Below are positions 52,726-64,000 of a DNA stretch of 64,000 nucleotides, piece by piece. The notes under the pieces were generated by a model. It did not search any database. It saw nothing but the letters and a program-made list of their open reading frames with translations, and was not told the DNA's origin. The translations under genes and the position numbers were made by a program. The DNA comes from Burhinus oedicnemus. Its lineage: Eukaryota; Chordata; Aves; Charadriiformes; Burhinidae. Every line of letters starts with the position of its first letter. The stretch's first letter is position 1. The stretch lies in assembly GCA_008921705.1 (NCBI GenBank), contig VFFE01007633.1, forward strand, positions 3,084,753 through 3,148,752, read 5' to 3'.

Positions 52726-54692
52726 GGACTCCAATTTAAGAAAATGTTATGAATACACTGAATAAACTCTTAAACACTAAAAATAAACTTCTACATTTAA
52801 ATGGAAAGACTAGTAGATATCGAAGATGGGGCATTATGATTATCTGATATGACTTTATCACAAAGATCAAATAATCTTTCCTCTGATTTTGCATAATTGC
52901 AGAATCAAATTGGAAATGATGAATTAATACTTCTCCTGTGGCCTTGTTGAGGAGCTGTATGGAGATCAGTGAAAGCTGATGCTAACTGCATGTACAGAAA
53001 AATAAAGTGCCACCAAGATCATTCTAAAGCTGTATGGCTTGCTGTAGTCTGACAGAGATGGTTATTCAAAATACAGCTCACATAAAGACTAAAAGATCAG
53101 TTTAGCAAAAACCTGGCAGAAAGAACTAAGAAAGAAATGTTTCTTTTAAGTTTTTAAACTTGTTTCTACTAATTTCCTTTCTTATCCATTGACTTGCTAC
53201 TCCCTCAAATGCCTCACTATCTGTAGAAGATTCACCTTTGAACAAGAACTGTCAGGTTTCTCTTAAAAACCTTTCAGAGTGTTTCAAAATTGAAATAATT
53301 TTTTAAAAATACAACATTTTACAGTATAATATTGCTACTGAAATCATAACTCTTTCAACTGGTAATAATTTTACTTGTAATTCCCCTCCTTTTTTATTTT
53401 TTAAGTGCTGCACTTGATCCAGGAATTAAATTTTTGTTTACTACCATATTTAGTTCCAATTCACTATTCACTCCACTGGGGTCTGTGAGAATTGTAGAGT
53501 TATTTATCTGCTTCATTTCAGTTTGCTTCACAGGAGATTTGAGCAGGGTTTTCTTTTTTTAATTGCTTCCCTACTATTTCAGACATCTTGCTCCATATGG
53601 TAATGCGCATAAAAATTTGAATTTGTTTTCTTCCTGAAAAGCTGCACATAATTACTCATTAACTAGATTAATCTTTTCTTATCTTTAGGACATTCTGCTG
53701 ATGCTTTCAGACTGGTTCGCAATTATTTTTTCTGTTTTCATCTAATCTGTAATAAATAATCTAGCATGCCAGGGTAATGGATTTCACCTGAGGATCCCAA
53801 CTTGATTTGCAGAAAATAATTAATTAATTAGTTTCACAATCTGTCTTTAAAACAGGTGAAATTGAAATGCAGCCTGCCAGCACACAGTCATTAGCAGCAT
53901 GTTGCAGCATTAGCTGAAGCTGCTGTATAAACAGGTGGTGTAATCCGCTTCTCTCGAGTATCAGTGACGGTTCCTGCTCAAGTGGCACCATGTTTAAAAA
54001 AAATAAATAGTTAAAAATCATCTGGTTGGGTTGTTTGTCTGGTGTTCAGATGTAATCAGGTGCCATATGGTCATATACAGGTATACATTATATCTGTAAT
54101 ACGTATTGCAGAATGGTGATCTGATGCCATTGCTGTTGCTTTTGTTAGCAGTGTAAATGTTACTACAGGTGTTTGTCCAGGCACGGTATTTTTACTTATA
54201 AATGCATTTTACTATGTCATGTAGCTGAACCGGAAAAATTTTGAAGATGATCTTGTTGTATATATGTAAGGTGATCAGAGAATTTGTCAGAGTTTAACCC
54301 TGAGGAAACTTCTCATTATTCATCCTTTTCTATTTACGCAGGAGAATCGTTGCCATACTGACCCATCACTAACCTGTGACCAGTAATTCTAAACAGCCTG
54401 AATTCTGTATTTTTCTGGTTTACCCTAACCATATTACTGCTTGAATTGAGCTCCTTCAACAGACACATCTATAGGGTTTGAAATTAGTGGCAGTGAAGTA
54501 AATAGCATCTGTGGCAGGAAGCAAAAGCTTTATTGTGAATATCATAAAGATATGGTCAAAGAATGTGCAATAAAAAGTGACTTATTTTAAAGTTTGCATA
54601 AAATGCATAGGAACCCATTTTAAGCCCACATTCAGTATCCAAAATCAGATATTTTTTTTCCAATCCCAAATTTAGCTGAGTTTGAAGTTCTT

Positions 54693-54817
54693 GAAAGAGA
54701 GGCAGAGGGACGGAAAGGGAGAAGGAGAGAATTAAGGGGGAGAAGGAAAGGAGGGAGGAGAGAAGGAGGGAAGGGGACAGGAAAAGGAAGGCAGTGAGAG
54801 AAGGGAGGGAGGAGGGT
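54693..54817 (+). repeat. Polypurine (GGGA/GGAA-rich) tract
   Basis: About 125 nt are almost all A and G with scattered C and T, built of GAAGG, GGGAGG and GAGAAGG blocks. Such tracts can form H-DNA and vary in length. It lies in the putative FAM83B intron. Confidence 0.8.
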
Positions 54818-55558
54818 AACAGAAGTAGGCCACAATAACCTGTAAATTATAGTGGTTTTGCTTGCACTTCTGTGACAGCAATATGAAAATTTTTAATATC
54901 ATTGAGTCCTACAAGCTGCTAGAAATACTCACATGTAATCAAAATGTTTTCATAGGACAACTGCTTTAAACGTCTGGCCATTAACCAGTCCTTACATGTG
55001 TATACCTCATGTGTCTATTACTGACTCTTAATCGCATGTATGAAGCTGGATACAAAAGCTGTAATCTTGAAAAAGGATGAAACAAGCAATATTTGAAAAG
55101 ATGTTTTTTCCCCACTTACCCTTCCCTAAATATATGATTAGCCCTTATTTCTGTATTCATTGACTCTTGTGTTGATTTTCTTTTCAGAAGTCAGGCTGAG
55201 CAACCAACTTGGTCATCAAGCTGCTTTTGAATATTGAGCATGAGTGCTTTTTCCCTGATACTGAAAGTTTAATTAAAAATGACCAAGAGCAGAGCAAGGG
55301 AATTCCTTTGCTGTCTTAGGTGTGAACTATCCAGGTCTGCTAATAGCAGTTATTGTAAAAAATACTACTGTGTTGCAATGGACTGTAATGTTCCTTCTTA
55401 ACCTTATAAGACAAGGAGATCATCCCGCTTTTTTCCAGATACTAACAGGAGCCTCTGTTGAGGACTACTTTTTCCACTTTGGCGTTACCTTCACTATCCT
55501 GTGAACTAGGGGAGGTTTTCAACCAGGATTGGTTCTAGTCTCAGTTGGGCTTCTGTGG

Positions 55559-55563
55559 ACATC
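55559..55563. repeat. Left target-site duplication of the solo LTR
   Basis: ACATC directly precedes the LTR and is repeated exactly at its right end. Confidence 0.85.
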
Positions 55564-56119
55564 TGTCCTGGTTTCGGCTGGGATAGAGTTAATTTTCTTT
55601 CTACTAGCTGATATGGTGCTGTTTTGGATTTAGGATGAGAATAATGTTGATAACACAGTGATGTTTTAGTTGTTGGTGAGCAAAGCTTACACTAAGTCAA
55701 GGACTTTTCAGCTTCTCGCACTGCCCTGCCAACGAGGAGGCTGGGAGTGCACAAGAAGCTGGGAGGGGACACAGCCAGGACAGCTGACCCAAACTGGCCA
55801 AAGGGATATTCCATACCATATAATGTCATGCTGAGCAGTGAAACCGGGGGAAGTTGTCCAGAGGGTGGCAGCTGCTGCTCAGAGACTGGCTGGTCATTGG
55901 TCAGTGGGTGGTGAGCAACTGCATTGTGCATCACTTGTTCTGTACATTCTTTTGTCATTATTATTATTTTCCCTTCCAGTTCTGTCCTAGTAAACTGTCT
56001 TTATCTCAACCCACAAGTTTTACCTTTTTTCCTGATTCTCTCCCCCATCCCACTGTGGGGGGAGGCAGTGGGCAAGCGGCTGTGTGGTGTTTAGCTGCCT
56101 GCTGGGTTAAACCACAACA
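55564..56119 (+). mobile_element. Solo LTR of an avian ERVL-type retrovirus, with target duplication
   Basis: A 556-bp element starts TGTCCTGGTTTCGGCTGGGA and ends ACCACAACA, giving TG...CA termini. It is flanked by the perfect 5-bp repeat ACATC at 55559-55563 and 56120-56124. A 5-bp duplication fits ERVL/class III elements, and the sequence resembles the TguLTR5-like family of neoavian birds (recalled, not searched). No internal retroviral sequence is present, so it is a solo LTR left by LTR-LTR recombination. The TATA-like site expected near 55838 and the poly(A) signal near 55989 (AGTAAA) are both altered. It lies in the sense direction in the putative FAM83B intron. Confidence 0.85.
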
Positions 56120-56124
56120 ACATC
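56120..56124. repeat. Right target-site duplication of the solo LTR
   Basis: ACATC directly follows the final CA of the LTR and matches the left copy exactly. Confidence 0.85.
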
Positions 56125-58775
56125 GAACAGTGTCTTCTGCAAGGACTTCTGATTTTTTATTCCTATTTTTCTTCTACATTTCTGAGACACTTTTACTAGC
56201 AGTGTTCCTTAGGATTATGAAATTTACCTTTTGGAAGAAAAAGTTTTGAGTGTCTGTAGAGGACTAACCTCCAACAACTAGTGGTATAATTAGGGCTTTT
56301 TTCTCAGTAGTAAGTGTAATCAGGTCATGCTCATTGGTCTGTAGGCTTCCACTAATTTGAAATTTGTCAGTTAAATCTTTTTTTTTAATTGGGCACTGAC
56401 ATCCAAAATAGATTTATTTTCTTTTGGATGCAATGTCTTTTGTGTTAGAAAAGAATAATCTTCTAATGAAGTTCTGTTACTTGCTGCAAGGTCCCGCTGG
56501 TATAAGGCTCATGAACTTACTGGTACATGGCTTACAAGTCCTCCACAACTGTATGTTTTTATTTTTCCGCCTACTAAAAATGTTTGGTAGGCCATCACCA
56601 GGACATCCTTGTGGACCGTGGTTAACATACTGCATATAGGCATTTGAAAGTCTGTCTTTGTCATAAGCAACTCTGAAACACATCAGGTTTGTGTGCTGAC
56701 TTGGGTCCACCAAAATCTCCCTGCACTTAGAAAGTAAGTGTTTCCTGCTTTTGAAACACTTATTTTTATCTACCTCCATTATTTTCCAGGGTCTACTATG
56801 GAAGCACTGGTTTTTTACCTCTGTATTAAGCCCCTGCCTATCTTTTTTGATTCTTTTCTTATATGCTCAATGTACCTGTAGTGTGTATTCATTCCTGAAA
56901 GTAACAGCAAGGGATTTCAGGCATTATTATAGCATTGAACAATATGGTTACGTTTTATTGGAAATTTTTAACCTGAATTACATATATACTAGCAGCAGCA
57001 TTGAACTCTGCTTAGGATATTTTAAATATGTTGTTTATTTATAAAATATGAATATTATGTATTCAGCTCTTCCCATTTAATTTCAGAAACATATGTTTAC
57101 TATTAACGTCTCAAAGATGACAAACAGCGCACAGCTCTTACATAAGCAAACTTAAAAGCAAAATTATTCTTCCCAGTCTAGAAAAGTGTGTCTGAATCAT
57201 CTCTTCTTCCTATAAATTTGCCTTTGACTAAGAGAATCTTTCATTGTTTCCAAGTGTCTAATTAACAAATACCAGCAAAGTTGCCTACTTTAAAGAAATG
57301 TTACTTGCTTTTATAGTATAAAGTCTACAGCCTGTAAGTGTTCATTAATATTGTGGTTTTCTATACATTGTCTAGTGTTTTTAAATATGTATACTCTCAG
57401 GAAGTGGAGTTCAGTGTTGACAATGTGTTTATGCAGGATTCTTGAGGAAACTGAGTGGAGCAGTGGCAAGGCAGACCGACTCAGAACTTCATTCCGTTCC
57501 CGCTCTGAGAAACCCCACCAAAATGTACTTTTAAAGATGGCAAAAACCCAAAATCTTTTCAAGAATTAGTATCCAGATTAGCTGAAATCTCAGATATTTA
57601 CTTTAACTCTAATAAGCAGCAAACTATTTTAAGATTTCTTGAAGGAAATCTCAGAAAGAGCCCTCAGAAGTGTTGGCATCTAGTCTAGTTTACCTTGGCA
57701 TGAAGAATGTTTGTAAGCAGGAGCAATTTGAATGGACAATTTTAGTACATTTTTTTAAATGTTTTTGTCCCTTTGCATTCTCAACCCCCAGAATTTAAGA
57801 TGGCTTTTTGCTGTGTTCCTAGTTGTGTATGGCAAGGCATGGCAGCCATTCATGGTTTCAAGTATTGAAAAAGCTCTTAACCATAAGGTGGTCAACTCAG
57901 ACTTCCCGTGGCCCGGTAGAAGCTGGTCAGGAGCATCTACTGCTCTTACTAGTATTCCAATTATTTGGCAGAAGTCTCAAAACTGACACTGGTCTCTGAG
58001 GTTGTCGTACGAGGTTTTCAATCCTGCACAGCAGATCAAAAAGTAAAATTTATTAGAAGTTTAGTTCTAATTACTATTGGCACATTTTAAAAAAAATAAT
58101 TAAGGCTTATCACATGGTTGCGCATGGTTTGGTTTGGGGCAGTCACTCAGTAATGCACACATGAATAAATGAGTACTTCTACTTACAAACAAATTTAAAA
58201 TAAAAAGTACAACATTATAATATTAATTCAAGTAGCCTGAACATTCCTTAAATATTAAGGGATCCAGTGAGAACCCACATATTAAAGCTGTTAATACTCT
58301 TAAATAAAAATTATTTCTGAAGCAGCAAGTCTTTGAAATTCATCATAGAGAAAGCTGGAGGCTAGAGAAGTACCTTTTATTTTTGTCATGAATTTCCATT
58401 CTGGTATAGCTTAGTTGTAGTCTGTCAGAAAATCCTGGCATTTCCTTTCTGTTTGCTTTCCTCAGGAAGAGCTTGGCAGTTTCCCAAAATAACAACTGAA
58501 TAAGAACATTCTGAAGAGCTAAATACAAATATTACAATCCTGCTACCCAAGCAGCTGCAGCACACATGGCACTGAGAATAGAGCAACAACATCAATGGCA
58601 AGAGAAGAAAGGGCAGAGTAAGCTTCCAAACACGTTCCCTCTGTCACGCCGAGGATTTTCTGTGCTGCCTTATGTGCCTCTCTGTAGGACCTCTGCCTGC
58701 TTCTGTTCACAGTGACAGAACACCGCTTGCTTGTTAAATACAAAAGTGGTTTAGTTATTGATGGGAGCATTGCAA

Positions 58776-58825
58776 ACAGAAAGGAAACTGTTAAAATTGA
58801 ACAGAAAGGAAAGTGTTAAAATTGA
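58776..58825 (+). repeat. 25-bp tandem duplication with one mismatch
   Basis: The unit runs from ACAGAAAGGAAA to AAAATTGA. It occupies 58776-58800 and 58801-58825, differing only in CTGTT versus GTGTT. Confidence 0.85.
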
Positions 58826-61442
58826 ACATTGTGAATGCTTGTTGCTTTATTCATGCATGACGGTTCTTTGCAGATTTAGGTAAATCTTTTCTTGTCTCTG
58901 GTGTGCCAGTCGCTGGGCAGCAGCTGTTTCTTTGCAGTTCCTTTCTTCCAAGAGTTAGGTTTATAAAAGCTTCTTGGAAAGTCCCCACAAAGAATCCCCA
59001 GAATATCCCCTTCCCTCCTTTTGTCTCCCTGACTTGCTGAAACTCGATTCTGCATGTGTGGAAGTAAAGCTTCAGAGGAATTACCGCCTCTGCTGCCGGC
59101 TGCAGCGAGGTGATGTCTCCTGTAATTCGGTCAGCTCAGGCTGAGTTCTTACTAATCCTTCAGCCAGAATAACAACTACCAAACCCATAGATACAGATCA
59201 CATGTATAGAATTAATGTAGCTCACTCCCATACATTTTGCAAGATATTCACCTGTAAAATTCCCAGTTGCATGAATTTGAGGAGGTAGCACTGAAGGTGT
59301 CATTTTAAGAGGGTACTTGTATGACTTGCTAGCTCAACCTGCAATAGCTTTCTGAAAGGTAATGCGTAAGACTACTGTACATTCACTTTTCAGAGAAAAC
59401 AATCTTACCTGTGCTTCAGAGAACTTTTCTTTTGTGTTGGTATTAGTTTCATTTGTAGAGGAGCTAATCCTGATCTTCTGATCTGCTTTTTTTAGAGACA
59501 TGGTAAGCTGCACAAAAGTTGCCAAATTGAGGAAAAGACAGAACTGTCAGGGAGTTATTAGAAGATGGTACATTGTAAAAAATGGATTTTCCCAGTGTAT
59601 TTCAAAGTTAAATCACACCCTTTTTCAGAGCTGCTGTTTTCACTGCCATATCATTCTTTGCTGCCAGAATCAGAACATTTTTCCCCGTTACAGATAGCTA
59701 GGAAGTTCCCCTACCACACATCCTTCTTACATGTCTTGGACAGAACAGATGAGGCTTCGCCGTGTGGGATATGCAGTTAAACACAGTTGGACTATTTATA
59801 TAGTGGTTTACGTGCTTGCTTGCATTCATAATTTTCTGAGGATAGTTTGCGTTGGTTTTCCATATAGTTTTACAGGAGATTTCTAGAATTTTAGTTTACC
59901 TTTTGTTTTCTGGACAGTGACCCTTTTTTTAGGAATTTTCATTGATGTCGAGGATGTCTAACATCCTGTTACAGAGAGAAGCTGTTGAGGTTATTGAAGA
60001 CTGCTAATGTACATGTTGAAGTTAATTTTTAATCTATTTAAACTTAGTTTTCACCTTAACATGCTTATGTTGTGTTGGTTGTATGCGACATGATAAACTG
60101 AGGCATGGTGATCAGAACAGAAGACGTATTCAGTTCTGAGCTGTACACTTTGTGTATCCTCAGAATGGATGGTGAAAAATGTTCTTTTGGAGCAGGAAAA
60201 GAGGACAGTGAAGGTTAGGAGAGCTTCCTCTCAGGCAGTGTAGCTGCCTGTTAGTCAAGTGCCAGACTTCACCCTGTAGTTAATTAAATTACTTTTAAAG
60301 AATGCAATAATGGAACAACACTTCGAAGTACAATGCATGGTTATGGTCTATTGCTCTCTCAATGCAGAGCCATGTTAAATAAATTAAATATGATCTCAGG
60401 GAGCCAATTTTGGTGGTAATATTCTGCACGTAGTGACATTAACTTCATGGAAGTTGCATAAGTGTAAATTATCTGAGTATTTGTTCCATTACATTGCTGC
60501 AGTAATTGTAGGAGAATGGATCCTACTTGGATATTTGATAACTATTTTTATTATTGTATCTAGACTCTGTTTATAGAGGAGGGCTCCCCCCATTATACTG
60601 CTCTTTGACAATCTTCTGATGTGCTACAGTTGCTATGTGAGAACTCTGCAATTCAGCCAGCCTGAAGGTGACCTGAGATATTCAGGTGTTTTCAAAGTAT
60701 GTTTTGCAATGGAAGGATGTGTTGTGCAAAGCATTTCAGAGCTGTGTTTAATTTTGAAAATTAATGCAAAATTAATGAAGTGCCACCTTAGAAGCACCCT
60801 GGTGTTAGCAACAGTGTCATAAAGCATGGATATCGGATGAATTTTTAGGGTGCTGCTAATATGAACTGCAGCAAGCATAAACTGGAGCTAGACCCTCAAC
60901 CATAAACAACAGCGCAACATAATTGAAAAATCCCACGATAATTTGTGGTATGCATTATATAGCTTACTAGTGGGAAGGCTATCTGCATTGATCACAAAAT
61001 TTGTCTCTCTCTCTTTTATGGTGCCTGAAACCCACCCAGTCAATTTGCTGCCTGCCTCCTGTTGCTAACAGCAAGGTTTGCAGTACCGTATCTTCTTTCT
61101 GCACTGTTGCAAGCATCATGACCTGCCTACTCTCTGAGAAAGGCCAGATTCAGATAGCACTGAGCCTGTACCACAAGGAGATTCTCTCCAAAACAGAGAT
61201 CTGTAAAAAGGAATTTGACTGAAGTACCGGGGAAAAGGGCAACGAAAATAGAGTTAACATTTTTACGTGAAATGTGGTTCTTCGGTCTTGGGGTGAGGAA
61301 GGATGGTGGCATTCAAAAGCACTGCACAGCATTATGGATTTTTGTCATAGCATGCCCAAAGTAAGCCTCACGTAGGTTACAAGAAATCAATACTCTTGCA
61401 GTGTAGGGTAGGTCTTTAGCATTATTCCCTACTAGGTTATTG

Positions 61443-61472
61443 ATATAATGGTAGGTGTCTCTACCATTATAT
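61443..61472. repeat. Perfect 12-bp inverted repeat with 6-nt loop
   Basis: Arms ATATAATGGTAG (61443-61454) and CTACCATTATAT (61461-61472) are exact reverse complements around GTGTCT. It could form a hairpin or cruciform. No function is known. Confidence 0.8.
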
Positions 61473-61933
61473 ATGAAGCCTGACCTAAGGAAGCAGTTGC
61501 ATTAGAGGATTCCTCTTTTTTACTGTTTATAGCAAAGGAGGTGTTAAATGACACACTCTGCAAGAAGAATTATAATTAGTGCTTGTGAAAGGAGTGAAGA
61601 TACTGGGATAATGAAACTGTCAGTTGTTCACAAAATAGACTTACAGAGCACTAGCAGTAAAGGCCTTTCATTACATGTATGCCTTAATTTCAGTACACAC
61701 CCTAAAACTGAGCGATGAAGATTAAAACCCATTGATTTTTCTTACCAAAATTCTTACCAAAAATGGGTGAAGCAGAAAAATTCCTTTACTTCTCAGTATT
61801 TATGTATTTATGAATTTATATAATTTATTTATGGTCCCTGTTTTCTTTAAGCCTCACTGCAAAGTTTATAATTACTACCAAACATGGCAAAATTTGCTTG
61901 GATTTCGACAGTGATGGGAGTGGACATCTCTGA

Positions 61934-62384
61934 GTCATGGAATTGCAGACTCAGTTGTTTGGAAGGGACCTCAGGAGGTCTCCAGTCCAACCTCTTGCTT
62001 AAAGCAGGGCTAGCGATAGGATCTGACCAGGTTGCTCAGGGCTTTATCCAGTTGGGTCTTGAAAAACCTCCAAGGATGGAGACTGGACAACCTCTCTGGG
62101 TAGCCTGGTCTACTGCTGGGCTGTTCTTGTGGGAGTAAGGGGTCTTCCCTATGTCCAGTCAGAACTGCTCTTGTTTCAGTTTGACCACTGTCTCTTGTTC
62201 TGCCACCACTGTGAAGAACCTGACTTTGTCTCCTCAAGACCTTCCCTGTAAAGCGCTGCGGTCTGCTGTAAGATTCCCTGAAGCCACCTTTGCTCTGGAC
62301 TAAACAAGCCAAGCTCCTTCATGCACTCTTCACAGGGCAAGTGCTCCAGTCCTGACCATCTTGGTGCTCCTACCCTGGAACATG
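61934..62384 (-). mobile_element. Old CR1 LINE 3' fragment in the putative FAM83B intron
   Basis: TCATGGAATTGCAGACTCAG, then TTTGGAAGGGACCTCAGGAG and a CCAGTCCAACCTCTTGCT segment, mark a diverged CR1 3' end on the minus strand. It is followed by the degraded ORF2 tail up to about 62384 (GACCATCTTGGTGCTCCTAC). Indels have broken the reading frame. It is antisense to FAM83B. Confidence 0.82.
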
Positions 62385-64000
62385 CATGGGAGATGTTTAG
62401 TGATTGATTTAGTGATTGATTAGTATTTGCGCTGTTGGTGTTGGCCTGTGCAACTTCTTTCTATAGAAGCCTTTGAATGGAATTAGTTTCTGAAGATAAG
62501 AACTACTTGAGCAAATACAATGCATGTGAATGGGCCCAAACTAGCAACTCCTAGGAGCAGCACCTGGCCCTGTAACATGATAGATCAGCAGAACTGATCA
62601 TCATCCTCCATTTACAGTCTTATAATATCCAGTGTGGTGTCATGTCACTGTGGACTTAAACTCCTGTTTTGCAAGAATCTGCATAATTTTGCAGGAAATT
62701 TCCGCTATAGCTGTTCATTTTAACTTTCAGAATAATGTGTGTGTCTGACTTTCATGAATCTTGTCACTAATATTTTGAGTAGGAGTGAGTCATTTCCTGA
62801 ACTTGGAGGTTATTAAAAACTTTTAAAGAACAAAAAGGTCTTTATATTAAAATGATATGATACTTTAGAGATAATGAGTTTTTGAATGCTACTTTGCTTG
62901 ATATTGTGCAAATTAAATAAAATGCATCAGCTTACTGAAAAAAAGTGAGTTTTAAAATATTTGCATAAAAATAGTGCTATTCAACAAAATTATACTTTTC
63001 TGCTTATACTTACGTGTTTCTTTTAGAAATATTAAAATAATGTGTGAAGCTTTACTTTTCTGTTGCAAGCCATATTCTTGGTATCAAGATGCTAGTAAGA
63101 ATAACAGAATATGGCTCTATTGGTGCCTTCATTTAAGTTGATAAAGCTATCAGCTTTATTAGAGTAATTTTGTGCTTATTGACTTCAGCAGATTTTCTTC
63201 TTCTGTAAGGATGCCATTAAAACCAAATTTGAACCTTAAAAAGCATTCACCGCTTTAAAAAAAGAATTGTCAGATAAGATGAAAACATTAGTAGCGACAA
63301 TTTAAGAGTATTTAAATTTAATTTGGGGGGGGAAGAAAACTAGTGTAAAAAATCATTTTCTGCACTGGCTTCACTTTCAGTTGATCGCTGAAATGTGTTC
63401 TTCTATTACCAAATCAGGTTGTGGTAGTTCACGCTCGCTGTGCATAATATCAGTGTTTCTCCTCTGTCAACTATTTTCTCCTCCCTGAAAGTGTGAAGTG
63501 CTTCATTATTCCCAGCTGAGGGTCATTTCTGATCAGGGTGATGATCAGTTTCTCAAGGTTTGGAAAGTTGTCCCAGAATTCTGGTGCTTTCAGCTGAAAA
63601 GTGCTGCACCCATCTGGTATCCCCTACCTGGTTGGATGGCCTTTGTATTTCCTATAAAAGCGTCGGTGCTTGCTTTTAACAAGACCGCTGCATTTTGGAA
63701 AACAAATATGCTTTGGAAAGAAAATGGCAGTTTATAGGGAAGCCTACTCTATGACACTGGACTGTTCTTCCTTGAAGGATTTTCTTGACACAGGATAGCA
63801 TTGTTACGCCCAAACGAAACAGAATTTGTGGAACAGGCAATTTTGTGGCCTACTTTCTGCAATTTGGATTCTACTAGTTTCTTCTTCCTTGCTGGATTTC
63901 ACTGTTATGTGGCGTCTTCTTAGAAGTATCAGGATGGAACTTAGCTCTGCAATTGCTAAAACAAATGCAAAAACACAGGAGTGAAATCTTTTCTTCTGTA

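Larger units (their letters stand above)
35054..64000 (+). other. Putative FAM83B intron 2 (continues beyond the window)
   Basis: The next conserved FAM83B segment, which in human begins with a VIALVMD-like sequence right after ARK, was looked for by eye in all forward frames and not found. This 29-kb stretch is therefore probably intron. It is AT-rich and holds CR1 fragments at 39771 and 61934, a solo LTR at 55564, a polypurine tract at 54693, small inverted repeats and old MIR-like remnants. Open frames of 60-130 codons occur, but none has a recognisable family. I could not rule out very short exons. Confidence 0.6.

Noticed and set aside
1..64000. CRISPR arrays, bacterial operons, insertion sequences, tRNA or rRNA genes
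   Set aside because: None was seen. The repeats and the split vertebrate gene identify this as avian nuclear DNA.

Overview
The window looks like a piece of a bird genome, AT-rich except for one CpG island. The evidence is five 3' fragments of CR1 LINEs, two of them ending in the tandem octamer TCATAGAA. There are also two copies of an ERVL-type LTR that resembles a family I know from neoavian birds (TguLTR5-like). An old amniote MIR-like SINE is present, and one vertebrate gene exon is recognisable. The species cannot be named from this sequence.

Layout. Positions 1 to about 29000 are intergenic or unassigned DNA, with no exon I can recognise. They hold scattered repeats: small tandem duplications, a truncated LTR near 13.3 kb, CR1 fragments at 15.1, 17.1 and 22.7 kb, and a MIR-like SINE at 16.7 kb. 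A CpG island lies at about 29.15-30.34 kb. It holds a strong splice donor at 29955, GC boxes and a G-quadruplex motif, and is the likely promoter and untranslated first exon of FAM83B. The only confident protein-coding exon is 34550-35053 (+). It carries the FAM83B start codon and its first 148 codons, the beginning of the DUF1669 domain, and ends in a splice donor. The remaining 29 kb looks like the large following intron. It contains two more CR1 fragments, both antisense to the gene, a complete solo LTR in the sense direction with a perfect 5-bp target duplication, a polypurine tract and several inverted repeats.

How it fits together. The window appears to be the 5' end of one gene: promoter island, about 4.6 kb of first intron, first coding exon, then intron. 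The conserved next exon of FAM83B was looked for by eye and not found, so it probably lies beyond 64000. In other vertebrates FAM83B sits between TINAG and HCRTR2, so the left part may be the TINAG-FAM83B intergenic space. That is inference from known synteny, not seen here. I found no convincing previously undescribed system. The more interesting items are regulatory: a three-codon upstream ORF, a sense solo LTR in the intron, an isolated strong splice acceptor, a possible divergent transcript and a perfect 12-bp hairpin.
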